Below, piece after piece: positions 10,761 through 22,967 of a DNA stretch of 64,000 nt (the first letter of the stretch is position 1; each line of letters starts with the position of its first letter). This DNA comes from Mactra quadrangularis (Eukaryota > Mollusca > Bivalvia > Venerida > Mactridae). The DNA lies in contig CM046298.1 of the NCBI GenBank assembly GCA_025267735.1, positions 32,525,264 to 32,589,263 on the forward strand, read 5' to 3'. The notes beneath the pieces were generated by a model, which was not told the DNA's origin, did no database searches, and saw only the letters and a list, made by a program, of their open reading frames with translations. The translations under genes were made by a program, and so were the position numbers.

Positions 10761-13700
10761 CGGACTATTTAGCATCAAGAACTATTTGACTAAGTGATTT
10801 AACCTTTTCCTCATTTAATTCATAATGATAACGGTTGCGCATAACCTTGAAAGCTTCTAATTGTCCAGGCTTTCCATATTTGATATTATTTCTTGTTTTC
10901 TCATTGAACTTTTAAGTAAGACTAGATTATCTGTAAACCATGATTTTGGAGCCCTATGAATCTTTTTTTTCTACAATTGGAACTTTCTTGTCAAGAGTGG
11001 TTTGAAGTTTTGACTCAAGATATTCACATTAGAATCAACAAATTATCTGCTATTCATATTACCATTAGAACAAAGGGTCATAACCTATCTTCAACATGTA
11101 CCTTTATTGGATTTTCATCATTTATCAATCGAGGATATACATGTACAGAAGCTGACTCACCCAATTACCTTTCATAGACACTTTTTTACCAGTACTTGCT
11201 CACCTTTCCAACAGAAACTAGAAATTCTATATCTACAGAAGAAAATCAATATCAACATTTCATTGCAGGGTTTATGTCATGCATTGAAACTAGAACCTGT
11301 GGTTTCAAAATTCTCCACAATACATGTACCACAGCACTAAAAAGAAAACTTCTGAAAATTGATAATTACATTGTATTGAATAGATTTTCTACTGTGCAAA
11401 ACCTTATTCCTAACCTTATTCAGTCACCCAAGACTGATAAGTTAAAAATACTAACTTTGCAGGGTAAACTGTAGACAGTTTAAAAATTCAACATGCTCAA
11501 TACTGCATAAAGTTCTGCAAGTGTTAAAATATGCTTGCAAAGGTCCTGATGTCTTCATCAGTAAAATTCTTTGTATATTAATGATTCTTTATTTATATGC
11601 ATAGTCATACTTCAGTTTAAAAGCTTTGATGTTTCTTATTACAATTTTTGTTTAGTTAATTTATTTCAGCTTGACTGTGAAACAAGTTCTAACTACATAG
11701 CTTAATCACTCTTGCGTTGATCACCAAGTACTAAGTTTGTAGGATAAAGTTTCTTGCTCAAGAAAACAAGGTTGGTTTTAGATATGATGTGATTCAATGA
11801 AGAACTGGCTGTCCAATGTTTACCACCTCAACATCATAACCTCTCGGACATTCTCGCTCCTTTAAATTTTTATTTATTAATTTATTCATTACTCACAACT
11901 TACAATCATCGTTTTTGGGAGCAAAAGCCTTCAATCACATGTTCTTAAACCACTGACTATTAGCAATGATAAACATAACAATACACAATAAAGATAAAAT
12001 CATTTATTACTAAGATGGAAAAAACAATATTTGCAATAAAATACAATAGAAACAATACAAAAATGAAGTTTCATGATAATTCTGCCATTAATAAGCAGTG
12101 TTTTTGTCATTTAAAAATTAAAAAAGAAAATTAGCATTACCTTTTTAATGTTGAAAAAAAAATGTAATGGTTTACATAGTAAACAAGTTATATTTCTGTT
12201 GGTTTCTCCAGAAAAACATATTTGAATGAACACAGCATTGATTGCACCGATAGTATTTGTCTTTTACAAAAATACCATTAAAACTGAGACAGGTTAGAAA
12301 GCATTCCTCATTAAAGGTTTGCATATTCAATAGAAAACAAGGATCTTAAGTAAACGAAAAAGCCCTGAGATAGAAACGCGAAGTTAGCATCAGTTTATTA
12401 ATAAATGACCTTGAAATAACATTAACTCTCTGCTATGTGTAAGATTCATGCATGTAAAACCTTTGAAAGTATGAGTCAAAATTAGAACAATACCAAACTA
12501 GAGAAGGATAATGAAGTTGAATTATGTATTTTGACCATAAGCACTGTAAGAACCCAACTATTCTCAAGCATCCAAGTGTTGATACAGCTTATAGAAACAC
12601 CTAAAATTTTGTTAACCTTAAACAATGAACAAACAGACAGAACAATCACTATACCCCTGTACCAACATATGTCGAGGGCATGGATAAGAAGTATGGGACT
12701 AAATGAAACATCTGACTTGAAACAAGTAGGTAAAGATGGATGATGGAAAAATTTAGTTAAAGTATATGAGGACGGAGGTCGCAGAATAGTTCATATTTGC
12801 CATTGTATACATGTACATGTATACACAAAATACAATGAATGCAAATGCATACAATGAATAGCTCACATATCATTACATAAGACTACAGTCTTGGATATAA
12901 ACCATCACAGGCTGTCAACCAACAACTGATAAAAATATAGGAATTTATATAGGAATTTTATTTTCAAAATATAGGAACTTTTAGAGAAAACCAAGAAGAA
13001 ATATAGGAACTTTTGAGTGGTATTCTAATACATTAAGGTCCATTTACGCATACTATATTTGCTCAAAAACTGAATAAGTACATGTTCTGAATTAATACAA
13101 GTTTCAGTTACTGGTGTATTTCTTTAAATGACTTAACCAAAACAAATAATGCACCGAACTACATATACCTCTAAATGAAATAATTTAGATATACAACCTA
13201 TCTTGGAGTTATGCAGTATAAGAGGAAACAGATACAAAATACTCAATTATATATGAAAAAATAACCAATTAAACATACTCGAAATGTTCAAATCAGAATG
13301 ATTTATAAAAATAAAGGAATGATTGACAAAATATACAAAATGTAGTATAAATATAGGAAATATAAAACACATTTGAATATAGGAATGAAACCTAAAATAT
13401 AGGAATATAGGAACTGGTTGACAGCCTGCCATCATAATGAACATTACCCATCAAAATAATTTTCACTTGTGAATGCCTCCAGAGCATGAAAAAAGTTTCA
13501 TAATAAGGATAAAAAACAAAACAAACACAATTATATACAAGACCATAAAGAGATATTTGTCAAAACAGAAAAAAGATCATCTATACTTTAACTCACATAC
13601 CCTAGAAAAAAAAAATTCACTCAATTCTATGTGACTCTTGAAATGTTTTCTGATCTTGCTAAGCAAATTTAATAATTATGCTCAAACAAAAAAATTGACA

Positions 13701-14450
13701 AATGAAACATTCTTTTATTTACACTTTCAAGCTTTATAAAAATCATGTTAGAAACAAAAAAGTTAAAAAATGATAAAAGAAAACAAAATCCTATAATGAA
13801 GTGTATAAAGTCAAAAAAATAATTAAGGTTAAACTTAATAAAAAAATAAAAATTCAGACTTCAATAAAAACATAATGTGATAAAATCAAACCAGCTGATT
13901 TCAAATTAATCATGATAGTGGTACAATGTATGAAGAGATTCTGTCACATGACTACTATGGTATAAATGATAGGATCTAAAAGGAAACCCGAGTGTGTGAT
14001 ATAACCGTATATCATTGAGTAAACAAAGTACAAACTACACATGTAACAATTCTAGTCCTATTGCTTTAAGGTATACAGTCCCTAATGTCATTCAGTTAGA
14101 AAACAATTTTCTAAAAGTATGGAAAAAGCTTGCAAACATTGACCTTTTTCATTCATTACAATAGGTTAATCATTTTGTATGGATTAAAGTCATTATTTTA
14201 CTTGAGATTTCAAAAATATTTGATAACAAATGTTAGCAGGAGATAGTAATTACCTCCCTTGCATATGAAAACAGAGTATTTTCAAATATGTCCATTAAAA
14301 GTCTATGTTGACATTATTTAAATATCTAACATGGTGAAAACACTGAAAAGTTTAGAAATGATATGTAAACAGTAGGGAAACTATTTCTAATAATTTACAG
14401 CTGCCATAACAGATAGTTTTTAATAAGAGGTTGTATATCTTTAACTGTCT
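10761..14450. other. Intergenic stretch, no gene supported
   Basis: Mostly A/T-rich sequence. Open frames at 10,956-11,177 and 11,196-11,474 (plus) lack splice context and family motifs. A MITE lies at 12,908-13,428. A fragment near 11,735-11,770 (GGATAAAGTTTCTTGCTCAAG) matches the SINE-like fragment near 28,195. Confidence 0.4.
12908..13428. mobile_element. hAT-like MITE (CAGGCTGTCAACC ends)
   Basis: Terminal inverted repeats CAGGCTGTCAACCA and TGGTTGACAGCCTG bound a 521-base, very A/T-rich interior in which ATATAGGAA is repeated many times. The bases CCATCA flank both ends directly (902-907 and 429-434 of the respective kilobases), a short target duplication. No transposase frame. hAT-like is inferred from the CAGG ends; an 8-bp duplication is not perfect. 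Confidence 0.65.
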
Positions 14451-16194
14451 TTATTTATACAATATTATCAATGTCAACCAAGTCTATCTCCCAGCTAGGT
14501 AAAGCCATTCTCAGATTTATACACTGCTGAGTATTCAGGACCCAAGCTGTTCGGTCTGGCAGACTAACTAGAACTGAATTCCATATCAACCTTAATACAG
14601 TCCATTTCTTTCTCAACTTTACAAGTTTTCATAATATCATGGTGGTGACTGTTCACATGGTATTGCAGTATCATATATAATGTTATATCACATGGTAGAA
14701 ACATTTAGAATCTGTTTGTTCATAGAGAAAAATATGAGAGTTTAATGTTGTATGTGAAGTCAGCAGTATAACAATTTAATGGTTGATATTTCTCATACTT
14801 TTTATAATATCACAAAGATGACATACAAAAATAGACATACTAATGAAGTAATATTTAAACACAAGTATTTCATCTCTAATAACAAATAATTCCTTTATCT
14901 AGCATCTTATTTTAAAAAATCCTTTTACATTCAAGATTGTCGCTAAAATGTAAGCTCAAGTTGATTATTCATTAAATCTTCTCTTTTAAATTTTGAAGTC
15001 AAAAATTTCAAGGAAGAGAATTCCAAAATGGAATGTAAATAAATACAATTTAACAGTTTGAACTGTTTCAATATATTTGATTCTATACTCAAGTTGATAA
15101 ATGATAGCATGGATTTTATATAACAGGGTTTTGAAACGATAAGTAAATGTAATAGATTTTCGTCAAATTTCACTGTCTTCGATATTATTTCGGCCCTTAC
15201 GGAAAACAAGTATAACAAGTTTAATTAAAGATATTTACATGAAATTTTGTGCAAGTACCATTCAAATTGACATTAATGTTAGGAAAAATGTGTTTCTAGA
15301 TGATTTTGAGGTAAATTAGGCTCACAGACTGTATCACAAAATAATGCATTTTCCAGCCAATCTGCCATTTTTAGCCCCATTTTACATAACCTAAAGTCAT
15401 ATTTTCGGTCATAATTGCTAAAATTTTTTGTCAAAAACTTCAGAAACATTCACAAGTTGCATGGACAACATGTACAAAGAGGCTTGGACGATATGTACAA
15501 AGACATAAATCAAGTTTTCGAACACTGGAATAGTTTGTACAGCCTGGTTCAGTCAGTTTTAGATAGTGACGACCGTAAAAATTCAAAAAAACACTTCGTT
15601 ACAAATCCCTGTTATATAGAATCTCTGATGATACGCAGTAATAAGTTAACTTAAAGTAAAACATAACTAAGTTCGTTACACATTATTAGAAACAATGCAG
15701 TTTAAATCTTGTAGTTGTTTGTACATGTATTTTCATTTTAATCATAAATTTTTTATTGTATCCAGTGAAAAAGTGAGTGTTGAAAATGACCTTTCCAAAA
15801 ATTATCCTTCAATTAACTTAAACACAATATTTAGTTTTTTTGGCAATTTGAAAATAACATGTGTCAGATCTGAAACTTTTTGAAGTTCTTTATTTATGAA
15901 GATCTGTATGTATTTATTTTCACATTCCCTTCAAGGCTTCATCATAATACATAGGTCAAACATTGCAAGACTATACAATTAATGCAATGCTTTTTTATCT
16001 CCTGGCAGGATGTTAGAAAACTTGACAATTATTACCATTCACAGAACTAAGTCATGTTCTCAATGATACAAACATGTACATGAGATCACTAATACCAGTA
16101 AACATCATCATCTTCCTATATGTCCTATATGACCCTGTAAATACACAATATCATTTTATATATTCAATATACTGAGATTGTTTACTTTACGAAA
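14451..16194. other. No gene supported
   Basis: A/T-rich. May be intron or 3' region of the minus-strand gene whose first exons are at 17,777-21,789; I could not place further exons. Open frames at 14,943-15,218 (minus) and 15,415-15,654 (plus) have no supporting context. Confidence 0.35.
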
Positions 16195-16509
16195 AGCCGC
16201 CCAGCTAGCTCAATTGGTAGCACGCAAGTCTACTGATCGAGGGGTCCTAGGTTCAATTCACAGGGTGGGGCATACTTTCGTGGAGCTTGGTCATGAAATT
16301 ATTTCTACAGCCATTCTCCCTCCTACCAATGATTTTTAATTATGTGGGACAGTTGTCAGTCACTGACGAAAGTATGCGCTTAGTAGTTGGTTAAAGCTAA
16401 ATCCAGAGATTTAGCCTTTCCAGGAGGAGTGAGTAGGTTGACTGACCGCCGTTATATGACCTATAAAATGTGTTGCTACGGCCTTAAACCCAACAAAAAC
16501 AAACAAACA
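16195..16509 (+). mobile_element. Full-length tRNA-headed SINE with target duplication
   Basis: Starts with a tRNA-like head (box A TAGCTCAATTGGTAGCA, box B GGTTCAATTC). It continues through a body with GTCAGTCACTGACGAAAGT and ends in TGACCGCCGTTATATGACC...GGCCTTAAACCCAAC and an A/C-rich tail. The 12-bp sequence TACTTTACGAAA flanks it on both sides (16,183-16,194 and 16,510-16,521), proving retrotransposed insertion. Confidence 0.92.
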
Positions 16510-16758
16510 TACTTTACGAAACTTATAAGTACCCAAATTTCAATATTGTAGGAAATTCTTATTTTTCAACATTTATGTCCAATCGATCATGGAAATGTGT
16601 ATATGACCATACTGTCATCTGCTTGCATGGATTTAATGTTTCTTTATTGTTGCAAAAACGAGTTTGCCTTGTATGTGTTGACATACATAGAAGTTTGTTT
16701 TGTGTAGTAAGTGCCAGTGGAACCTGGTATTTTCTAGTTTATTATGATTTCACAATAA

Positions 16759-17202
16759 GGGCGCATTGCCTTACGATTTCGCTACGTATGGCTATGAAAA
16801 AGCGTTTTCTTGTAGCTCTCCTTCTTACGAAACGCCTTGCTATTTACGTCACAAACCAAGATGGCGGCCTGTGCCGAGTAACATTTTTTTGCTTATTGCA
16901 ATTGCATGTTTTTGGGGTGATTTCCAACTAAATAAGTCTATAACAAGTATAAAATCATTGCAAAAACATGTTTATATGAACAATTACAAATATTTCTTAA
17001 TTTCAATTCATCTATAGTCAGTCAAACATAAAAACCAAATTGTCGGCAAACAGGAAGTCACATTTTGATTTGTTTAAGCAAAGATTTTTTCGCTAGCTTT
17101 CGCTATGTAGCGAAATGAAGCGATTATCACAATTGTAGCAAGTCGTTTCCTATGATTTTGCTACGAAGCGATACCTAGCTAAATGCTTAGGCAATGCGCC
17201 CC
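16759..17202. mobile_element. PIF/Harbinger-like MITE
   Basis: Ends GGGCGCATTGCC and GGCAATGCGCCCC are inverted repeats flanked by TAA on each side (16,756-16,758; 17,203-17,205), the 3-bp target preference of PIF/Harbinger elements. Imperfect inverted homology continues inward, with GATTTCGCTACG on the left and GCTACGAAGCG and GCGATACCTAGC on the right. The interior contains AAGATGGCGGCC. The plus-strand frame across 16,575-16,931 is a by-product. Confidence 0.75.
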
Positions 17203-17776
17203 TAAGTCTGTTTGTGAACAACAACAAACTTGAAGTGTCATGTTAAAAATAAAGAATTTGATATGGTTTAATTGAAAGTAACCAGAGCTCCACATCCAGT
17301 AAGAAGACCAACTTTTACTGGCCAAAAACAAATATTTAGTTGCCAAAACAAAACAATACTTTAGACAGTTAAAGATATATTCTGTGTCAAATCAGACTAC
17401 ATGCAGCATAAACTTGTAGCCGGAACCTTATGCTACATAGACACAAGCAATCAGATGACCATATCAGTTGAGCTCTGTTATTAATTTCATAATGAAATAG
17501 ACTCACTAACTGAAAACATGCAAATCAACTGACAAGAGCAGGTTCACTAATATAGAAAAAAACTTGATTTAAAATTTAAAAATAAACTTCCAATTTCAAC
17601 CCACATACCGGTAAACTCATTTAAATTCACTCAAATTTAAATTTGCTGTTTCACAATACTGAAAGTCACACAGGAAATACTTTTATAAAGTCGAAAAATA
17701 GCTTATTGGCTACTGTCTTATCAATATATAAATAAACTTCTTATTGGAAAGATTTTACAAAAACAATGATAGTTAC

Positions 17777-17881
17777 CGGTTCACCAGCCTGACATCTTAA
17801 ACATACACTAGATGTTGTGTTCTTGTTGTTATCATATCTGTCACTTATATCTTCATCTTGTAATACTTTAACTTTATCATT
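17777..17881 (-). CDS. Exon 3 of unrecognised gene; ends in a CxxC segment
   Basis: 35 codons in phase 0, acceptor TTATTTTAG before 17,881 and donor GTAACT after 17,777. It encodes an acidic stretch (LQDEDISDRYD) followed by SVCLRCQAGEP, whose CxxC could be half of a zinc-binding knuckle. Both borders are in the same phase as the exons at 18,524-18,652 and 21,712-21,789, so the three join directly to give 104 residues. The next exon, to the left on this strand, was not located. Confidence 0.65.
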
Positions 17882-18523
17882 CTAAAATAAATAAATATAT
17901 TGGTTACATGAATAAAAATCAATTAAAATCTTTCATAGTAAAATAAGTAAAATTGTATTAATATTTTTTATCATTATCATAATCATCATCATTCAGTTTA
18001 GTTTGTTACAGGCCATTGATTATTCCTTTAGCAAGGATGAGGCCTTAGTACACTGACTGATAAGCTAGTCTTTACATGGAACCATTTATCTGCATTGGCA
18101 CATACAGAACCTTATTTTTTAGTCTCTCAAGGGGGGGGGGATCATGTCCCCTTCCATAGTTGTCTTCAAGACCAGGATGGGTGATCTATACAACTAACTT
18201 TAGAGTAGAGCAAAATGGTCTTATTCTGTTTTTAATCTGTTTAACTTTCCTTTACCTATGTAAATATTTTACAATTGTGTGACTATGTTCTAGATGAGTT
18301 GAGCACATCAACCAAGATATAGAGATAGAGTATAAAGGCAGCAATTAGTGAACTATCAGCATGATGAAGATTTTAACACACTTATTTTAGCACAATGCTA
18401 GAAGAATCTCAGGCTAGAAGGATTACCTTCCTATTCTGTATTAGATCTATCTATGCATAAAAAGGGCAATACAATGAAATACCAACAAAAATAACATAAA
18501 TAAACAGTAAAAAGTTATCTTAC

Positions 18524-18652
18524 TTTGGCATAGTTTTCAAAGTTATTGTTATAATTGAGATCCATAACTGTTTGTTCACAAATCATATTCTCCACACATT
18601 GTTCATTTATATTCTGAGAATAGTTGTATTTGTTTGATAAACATGCTCTTTT
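18524..18652 (-). CDS. Exon 2 of unrecognised gene
   Basis: 43 codons in phase 0 between acceptor ATATTTCAG and donor GTAAGA. The translation begins KRACLSNKYNYSQN, has three further cysteines, and ends NNNFENYAK. It is hydrophilic and Asn-rich. All three exons of this gene being whole-codon makes chance agreement unlikely. Confidence 0.65.
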
Positions 18653-19606
18653 CTGAAATATATAAGACAGAAAATTACTGATGTAAATGCTGAAAATTCC
18701 TATGAAATATTATATGAGCAGAGCATATTAATTACTTTCATTAATAAATTGATTGAATCACACAGATTAATAAAAACAAGTAGCACAGTGGTTGGTTATA
18801 ATTTCAGAGGTACACACTGTTTTAATGATTCATACGGTTCTGTACCATAACTCTGACTACAGCCTCTTGAAGAGATACATGATAAACAGTGAAAGTTCAT
18901 CAATCATCTTCACCTATAATACATTCGGTGAATTTCTATAAGTTATCATGGGTATTTTCTATAAAATTCTAGGCATTTTTTTATTTATTTTTATATATAA
19001 CTGCAAAATATCAATATGTGTAATTTGATCTTTGATCATATTGATCAAAAGGAGATATCATTTATGGTTATCATTCTGAGATCTAGTAAAATTTAGACAC
19101 AACATTATATCAATTTACCAACCCCTCCAAACAATTTATTATATATAACTTACTATAAGATCAATTTACAGACATTACTATTTACCTAGATCTCAGTGAT
19201 AATTCTGAGTCTGGGACAACTCAACCCAAAGTAGGAACAACTTAACCAGAACGTTTGGACTTGTAACTCAACCCGTTTCATATAATAAGCTATTTATCAT
19301 TAAAACATGTCTTAACAATCAAAATGATATTTGATGTCTTTTTATCAAGAATGGAAGATATTTTAACCTCTAACCTCAGACAGTCAATTAATCCATTTAA
19401 AATCCTTCATTGATGAGTACTTTCAGTTTGTCACAATAACCGTGCAATAATAGCCAAGGCAATCCGAATTTAAATTGGGTCACGCCATTTGTAAGAATTG
19501 ATTTTGAACGAATTTATTAGGTATACTATTGACTGTTGGCAGTAAGAAGGACTACTCTGGAGAGGAAATTTTTTCGTTTAAGCGAAGCAACACTTTAGTT
19601 ACCGGT

Positions 19607-20961
19607 CAGGCCTCTACATTAACTTATTTTTTTACTAGCCCGGTCGGGCTAGTAAATGCCCAAATCCACTAGCCCTGACCAATCTTTCACTAGCCCTGAC
19701 CAAGGACCTTATTTATAGGGTCCTTGCCCTGACCATTTCAATTTTTCCTGTCTCAATTATTACCGTCTAAATTGACAATACGTCTCATTTCATAACAGTC
19801 ATAGTATTTATTGTGGTAAAATATTACTACCAAGCATAAATATGCTAAATATGCATGAAGAACCTAATAAAAAAATTAAAATGAATGTATATTTTGATTT
19901 CTTCAATAAAATATCGGGGGTTACGAAATCAACTATCCGATTTTTCCGAGTCGTGCATTTTCCAAGGTCCGGACAAGTCATTTTTCATTTTTTGTTAAAA
20001 ATAAAACTATCTTTTAAAACGCCGTGAATATAAATAGATGTGCATAGTTACAGTCGCCGAGCAAATGAGTCGTAAAATCGGCTATAACATTACATTGCCG
20101 ACCGTCTTTATTTTCCAAAATAAGTTGATCGTGTTAGTATAATTACGCTATGTGTATATGGGTGTATTGGTGTATGTCATATTAATTTCTTTGCCTTAAT
20201 GTACGTAACTCAATGTCATGTACCCCGGGGAGTCTACATTTGTTTGCAGCAATTAAATCAATATTAATCCTTTGTTTGTCGATGAGCGTGCGTTGGCAAT
20301 ATTAAACGGATATTGACGTAAACAATTTAAGATAAGATGTGTGTAGGTATTTTTAACACTTAGTCGATGTTTGATAGCGTAACAATGCCATAATTGCAAT
20401 GTCGCATTGTGTTATCAAAGAGTCCACTTTAATTTAATTGTTAATTACATGTAGAATTAAAACTTCAAACAAGCGTGACCCAATTTTTTTGTTGACTAAT
20501 AAAAAATATCGGGGATCGCGGGAATTTGAATGTTCTTTATTAAAATATATTTTGACGCCCGCTAATTTATTATTTTATTTCGAGAAAGTTTAAACATTAA
20601 TCTTGCCGTTCATATTTTTCTGAAGAAAAAAACTCCCTACTTTCACCGAATTTACGTATTTTATCGAACGTGTGTAAGGAAATCCCCGGACTAGTACGCC
20701 TCAAGACGGCTCGATTAAACACACACATACGCACCAGATTACTGTCAAATGCATTAGGATGCTCGTAAATAAAGCGTAAACAAGTTTTTGTAGCCTTAAA
20801 TTTGAGATTGGTTAACTGAAATCGGATTGATTTTTTGTGGTAATTACAGTTTTGATCAAAATTAAGTAGCCCAGTCGGGCTACCTACGAGATAACTCCAC
20901 CAGACCGGACCTAACTTGAACCAGTGAATGTCTGTCGGCTGCGCCTTAATGTCGAGCCCTG
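19607..20961. mobile_element. 1.36-kb hAT-like element with target duplication
   Basis: Bounded by CAGGCCTCTACATTAA and TTAATGTCGAGCCCTG, imperfect inverted repeats of the CAGGG type. GTTACCGGT flanks both ends (19,598-19,606 and 20,962-20,970); 8 of these 9 bases fit a hAT target duplication. Interior subterminal inverted blocks read TAGCCCGGTCGGGCTAGT on the left and TAGCCCAGTCGGGCTAC on the right. No long frame, so non-autonomous. Lies in intron 1 of the minus-strand gene. Confidence 0.8.
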
Positions 20962-21711
20962 GTTACCGGTACGAATTCAGTTCAAAATGGAGGTGAGCGG
21001 CAACAACCCTGGATAGCAGGAAAAGTTATAAGTGTTTTTGTAAACGAAAAACCTGATTATTATCCTTTGCTTTATGGAAAGAATAAAAGTAAATTTTTAT
21101 CTATCGTTTGGTGCTAATTTGACCCACATTCATTTACTTTTTGAAAAAAGAAATTTGCTATGTGTTTTTGAAGCAATCCGTTAAGACCCTACATAACAGA
21201 AGAATGTCAGTATAATAAAATAGTTATGTAGGGTCTTATATTTAGGACTAGTGTAGTCCTAACTTCCATTTCTCTGGGATGTGACGCTTTCAAGTACAGC
21301 AAAACACATAGAGTGATTATATAGTGTATAATTAGTGTTTCAATGATTGGTCTTGAAGATTGATTTCCTTTAGAAGGTTCTTTTTTACTCTTTTTAATCT
21401 CCATTAATTTCAGACTTTTATGGGTCTACAAGTTAACAAGTCAAAAAAGTTGGTTACGTCTCCGCATATAAGTTTGGATTCATCGAGCTCGCTTTGAGGC
21501 TTTGCCTTAGTCATATTAAACATAGTTTATGTAGAGTGGACAAACCATTTCACATCTTTTTATTATCAAAGTAAATTTTGAACTTAAGCCAAGGGCCGAA
21601 ATGAAATAGGGCGAAATAGAAAGAGGGCGAACGCTTCATATATTTCAGTTCAAAATGTAAACAATGGATTCGACAACTCATGATTATGACGAGTAAAAAG
21701 TAAACTATTAC

Positions 21712-21789
21712 CGGTGACATGAAATCACTATTCAGAACATGTGGCACATCATCGTTAGAAAATGGAAAGTCTCTCTTCTTCCCAGACAT
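21712..21789 (-). CDS. First coding exon of unrecognised gene (MSGKKRDF...)
   Basis: Begins with ATG at 21,789 and runs 26 codons, MSGKKRDFPFSNDD to SDFMSP, to a GTAATA donor. Joined to exons 2 and 3 it makes a charged, Asn-rich, soluble-looking N-terminus with KKR and SPKRAC basic patches and a terminal CxxC. I see no signal peptide or membrane segment. A full-length intronic hAT element (19,607-20,961) lies in intron 1. The start is taken as the only ATG opening the frame; the 5' UTR is probably at 21,790-21,900. I do not recognise the protein. The gene is divergent from the plus-strand gene at 22,968. Confidence 0.6.
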
Positions 21790-22948
21790 TTTAAAAACTT
21801 AAAAATAATAATTTTTCAAATGCTACTGAAACCGTGCTGTTACGGTTTGAACTAACTTTATTATTAACCGGAACAGTGAAATATTTACTTTATCGTGAAC
21901 TTTATCAAACTTCCCCACAGCAGTTGTTTCCCTTAGTTCATTGATATTCAAATGAACTAAAACTTGACCTTTCTATAAATAGAGCGCGAAAGTATCACGT
22001 TTTATATGAGTGAACGAATTGTGTCAACAATGAACAGCTGACGAAAACGTGAATGTATCTTGAATCTGTGAATTCTGCTCAGAATTACGTGTATTCTCGG
22101 AATAGTATATGAAACTGGGGAGTTGTTTGCACTTGAGATTTTTTAATAGATGACTTGTAGCTACTCAGTCACAGGATCACAGGTAAATCTTTTTTAGTTT
22201 CATTTAGCAATATAAAGTATAACGTCAACATATGGATGAAATAAAGACAAAGAGAATATACATGTATACTCAAAGTGCTGAGCTAAAAACAGTATATTTA
22301 TGCTAACATAAGGTGCCAGAAATAAATTTTGCTTCCTAATACTATTGACAATATTGTATCTAGACTGAGTTCTCTGTAATATACAAGGAGAATGAAAAAT
22401 TGTGTCTTACACCTGTGACTGTGTTGTACAATCCTTTTTTTAACAGGATACGTTCTAAAATTCACGTAGCTTGATTGTCTATGGGACAATTAAAGGATGA
22501 AGTTCTGTTGGGCCCTTTGTAACCTAAAATTTAATCATGGTCATAGGCAGAGCTGGGATTGAATCCAAAATTTTTGAATGGTATCGCTGCAGATACCATA
22601 TTGCCAGAAATACATGTGCAGCTACTGGCAATTATACAAAGTAAAACTTGTAATTTCAGAAGTTGAGGGGTTGTGGGTTCGATTCCTGGGCAAAGCCAGA
22701 GACATAGATCCCTGGGCAAAGCATACTTTTGTGAAGTTTGGTCTTAAAATAATTTCTATGGACATTTTCCCTCTTACCACATATTCTTAATCATGTAGGG
22801 TAGTTCTCAGAAAAATCAGAATAAAGATAAAAAAAAAACAGCAGACATGAAACCTCTCAGTAGAAGTGTAATATATATGATCAAAGGTGGCTATATTTAC
22901 TTTTATATCTTATTTATTGTAGAGAACCATTGTATGATCATTTTACAG
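21790..22948. promoter_or_regulatory. Shared intergenic region of a divergent gene pair (candidate bidirectional promoter)
   Basis: About 1.2 kb separate the start codon of the minus gene (21,789) from the plus-strand coding exon (22,949/22,968). A possible plus-strand 5' UTR exon ends near 22,181 at CACAG|GTAAATC. No core-promoter motif can be asserted by eye. A SINE fragment (about 22,650-22,812) occupies part of it. Confidence 0.35.
22650..22812 (+). mobile_element. Diverged SINE fragment
   Basis: Retains box B (GGGTTCGATTCC) and the body CAAAGCATACTTTTGTGAAG...ATTTCTATGGACATTTTCCCTC...ATCATGTAGGG of the SINE seen intact at 16,195. Contains a short internal duplication (CCTGGGCAAAG twice). 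The 3' tail is missing. Confidence 0.65.
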
Positions 22949-22967
22949 TGTAAATTATACTGTAATC

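Noticed and set aside
11196..11474. Plus-strand frame with CIETRTCGFKILHN, thought of as a transposase relic
   Set aside because: No catalytic motifs and no terminal repeats around it.
14455..14570. Minus-strand segment ending PSWEIDLVDIDNIV and TAA with AATAAA, as last exon of the MSGKKRDF gene
   Set aside because: No pyrimidine-rich acceptor in the needed phase; two other frames through the same DNA look equally plausible, so none can be chosen.
16575..17017. 118- and 83-codon plus-strand frames
   Set aside because: They run into the Harbinger-like MITE and have no coding character beyond length.
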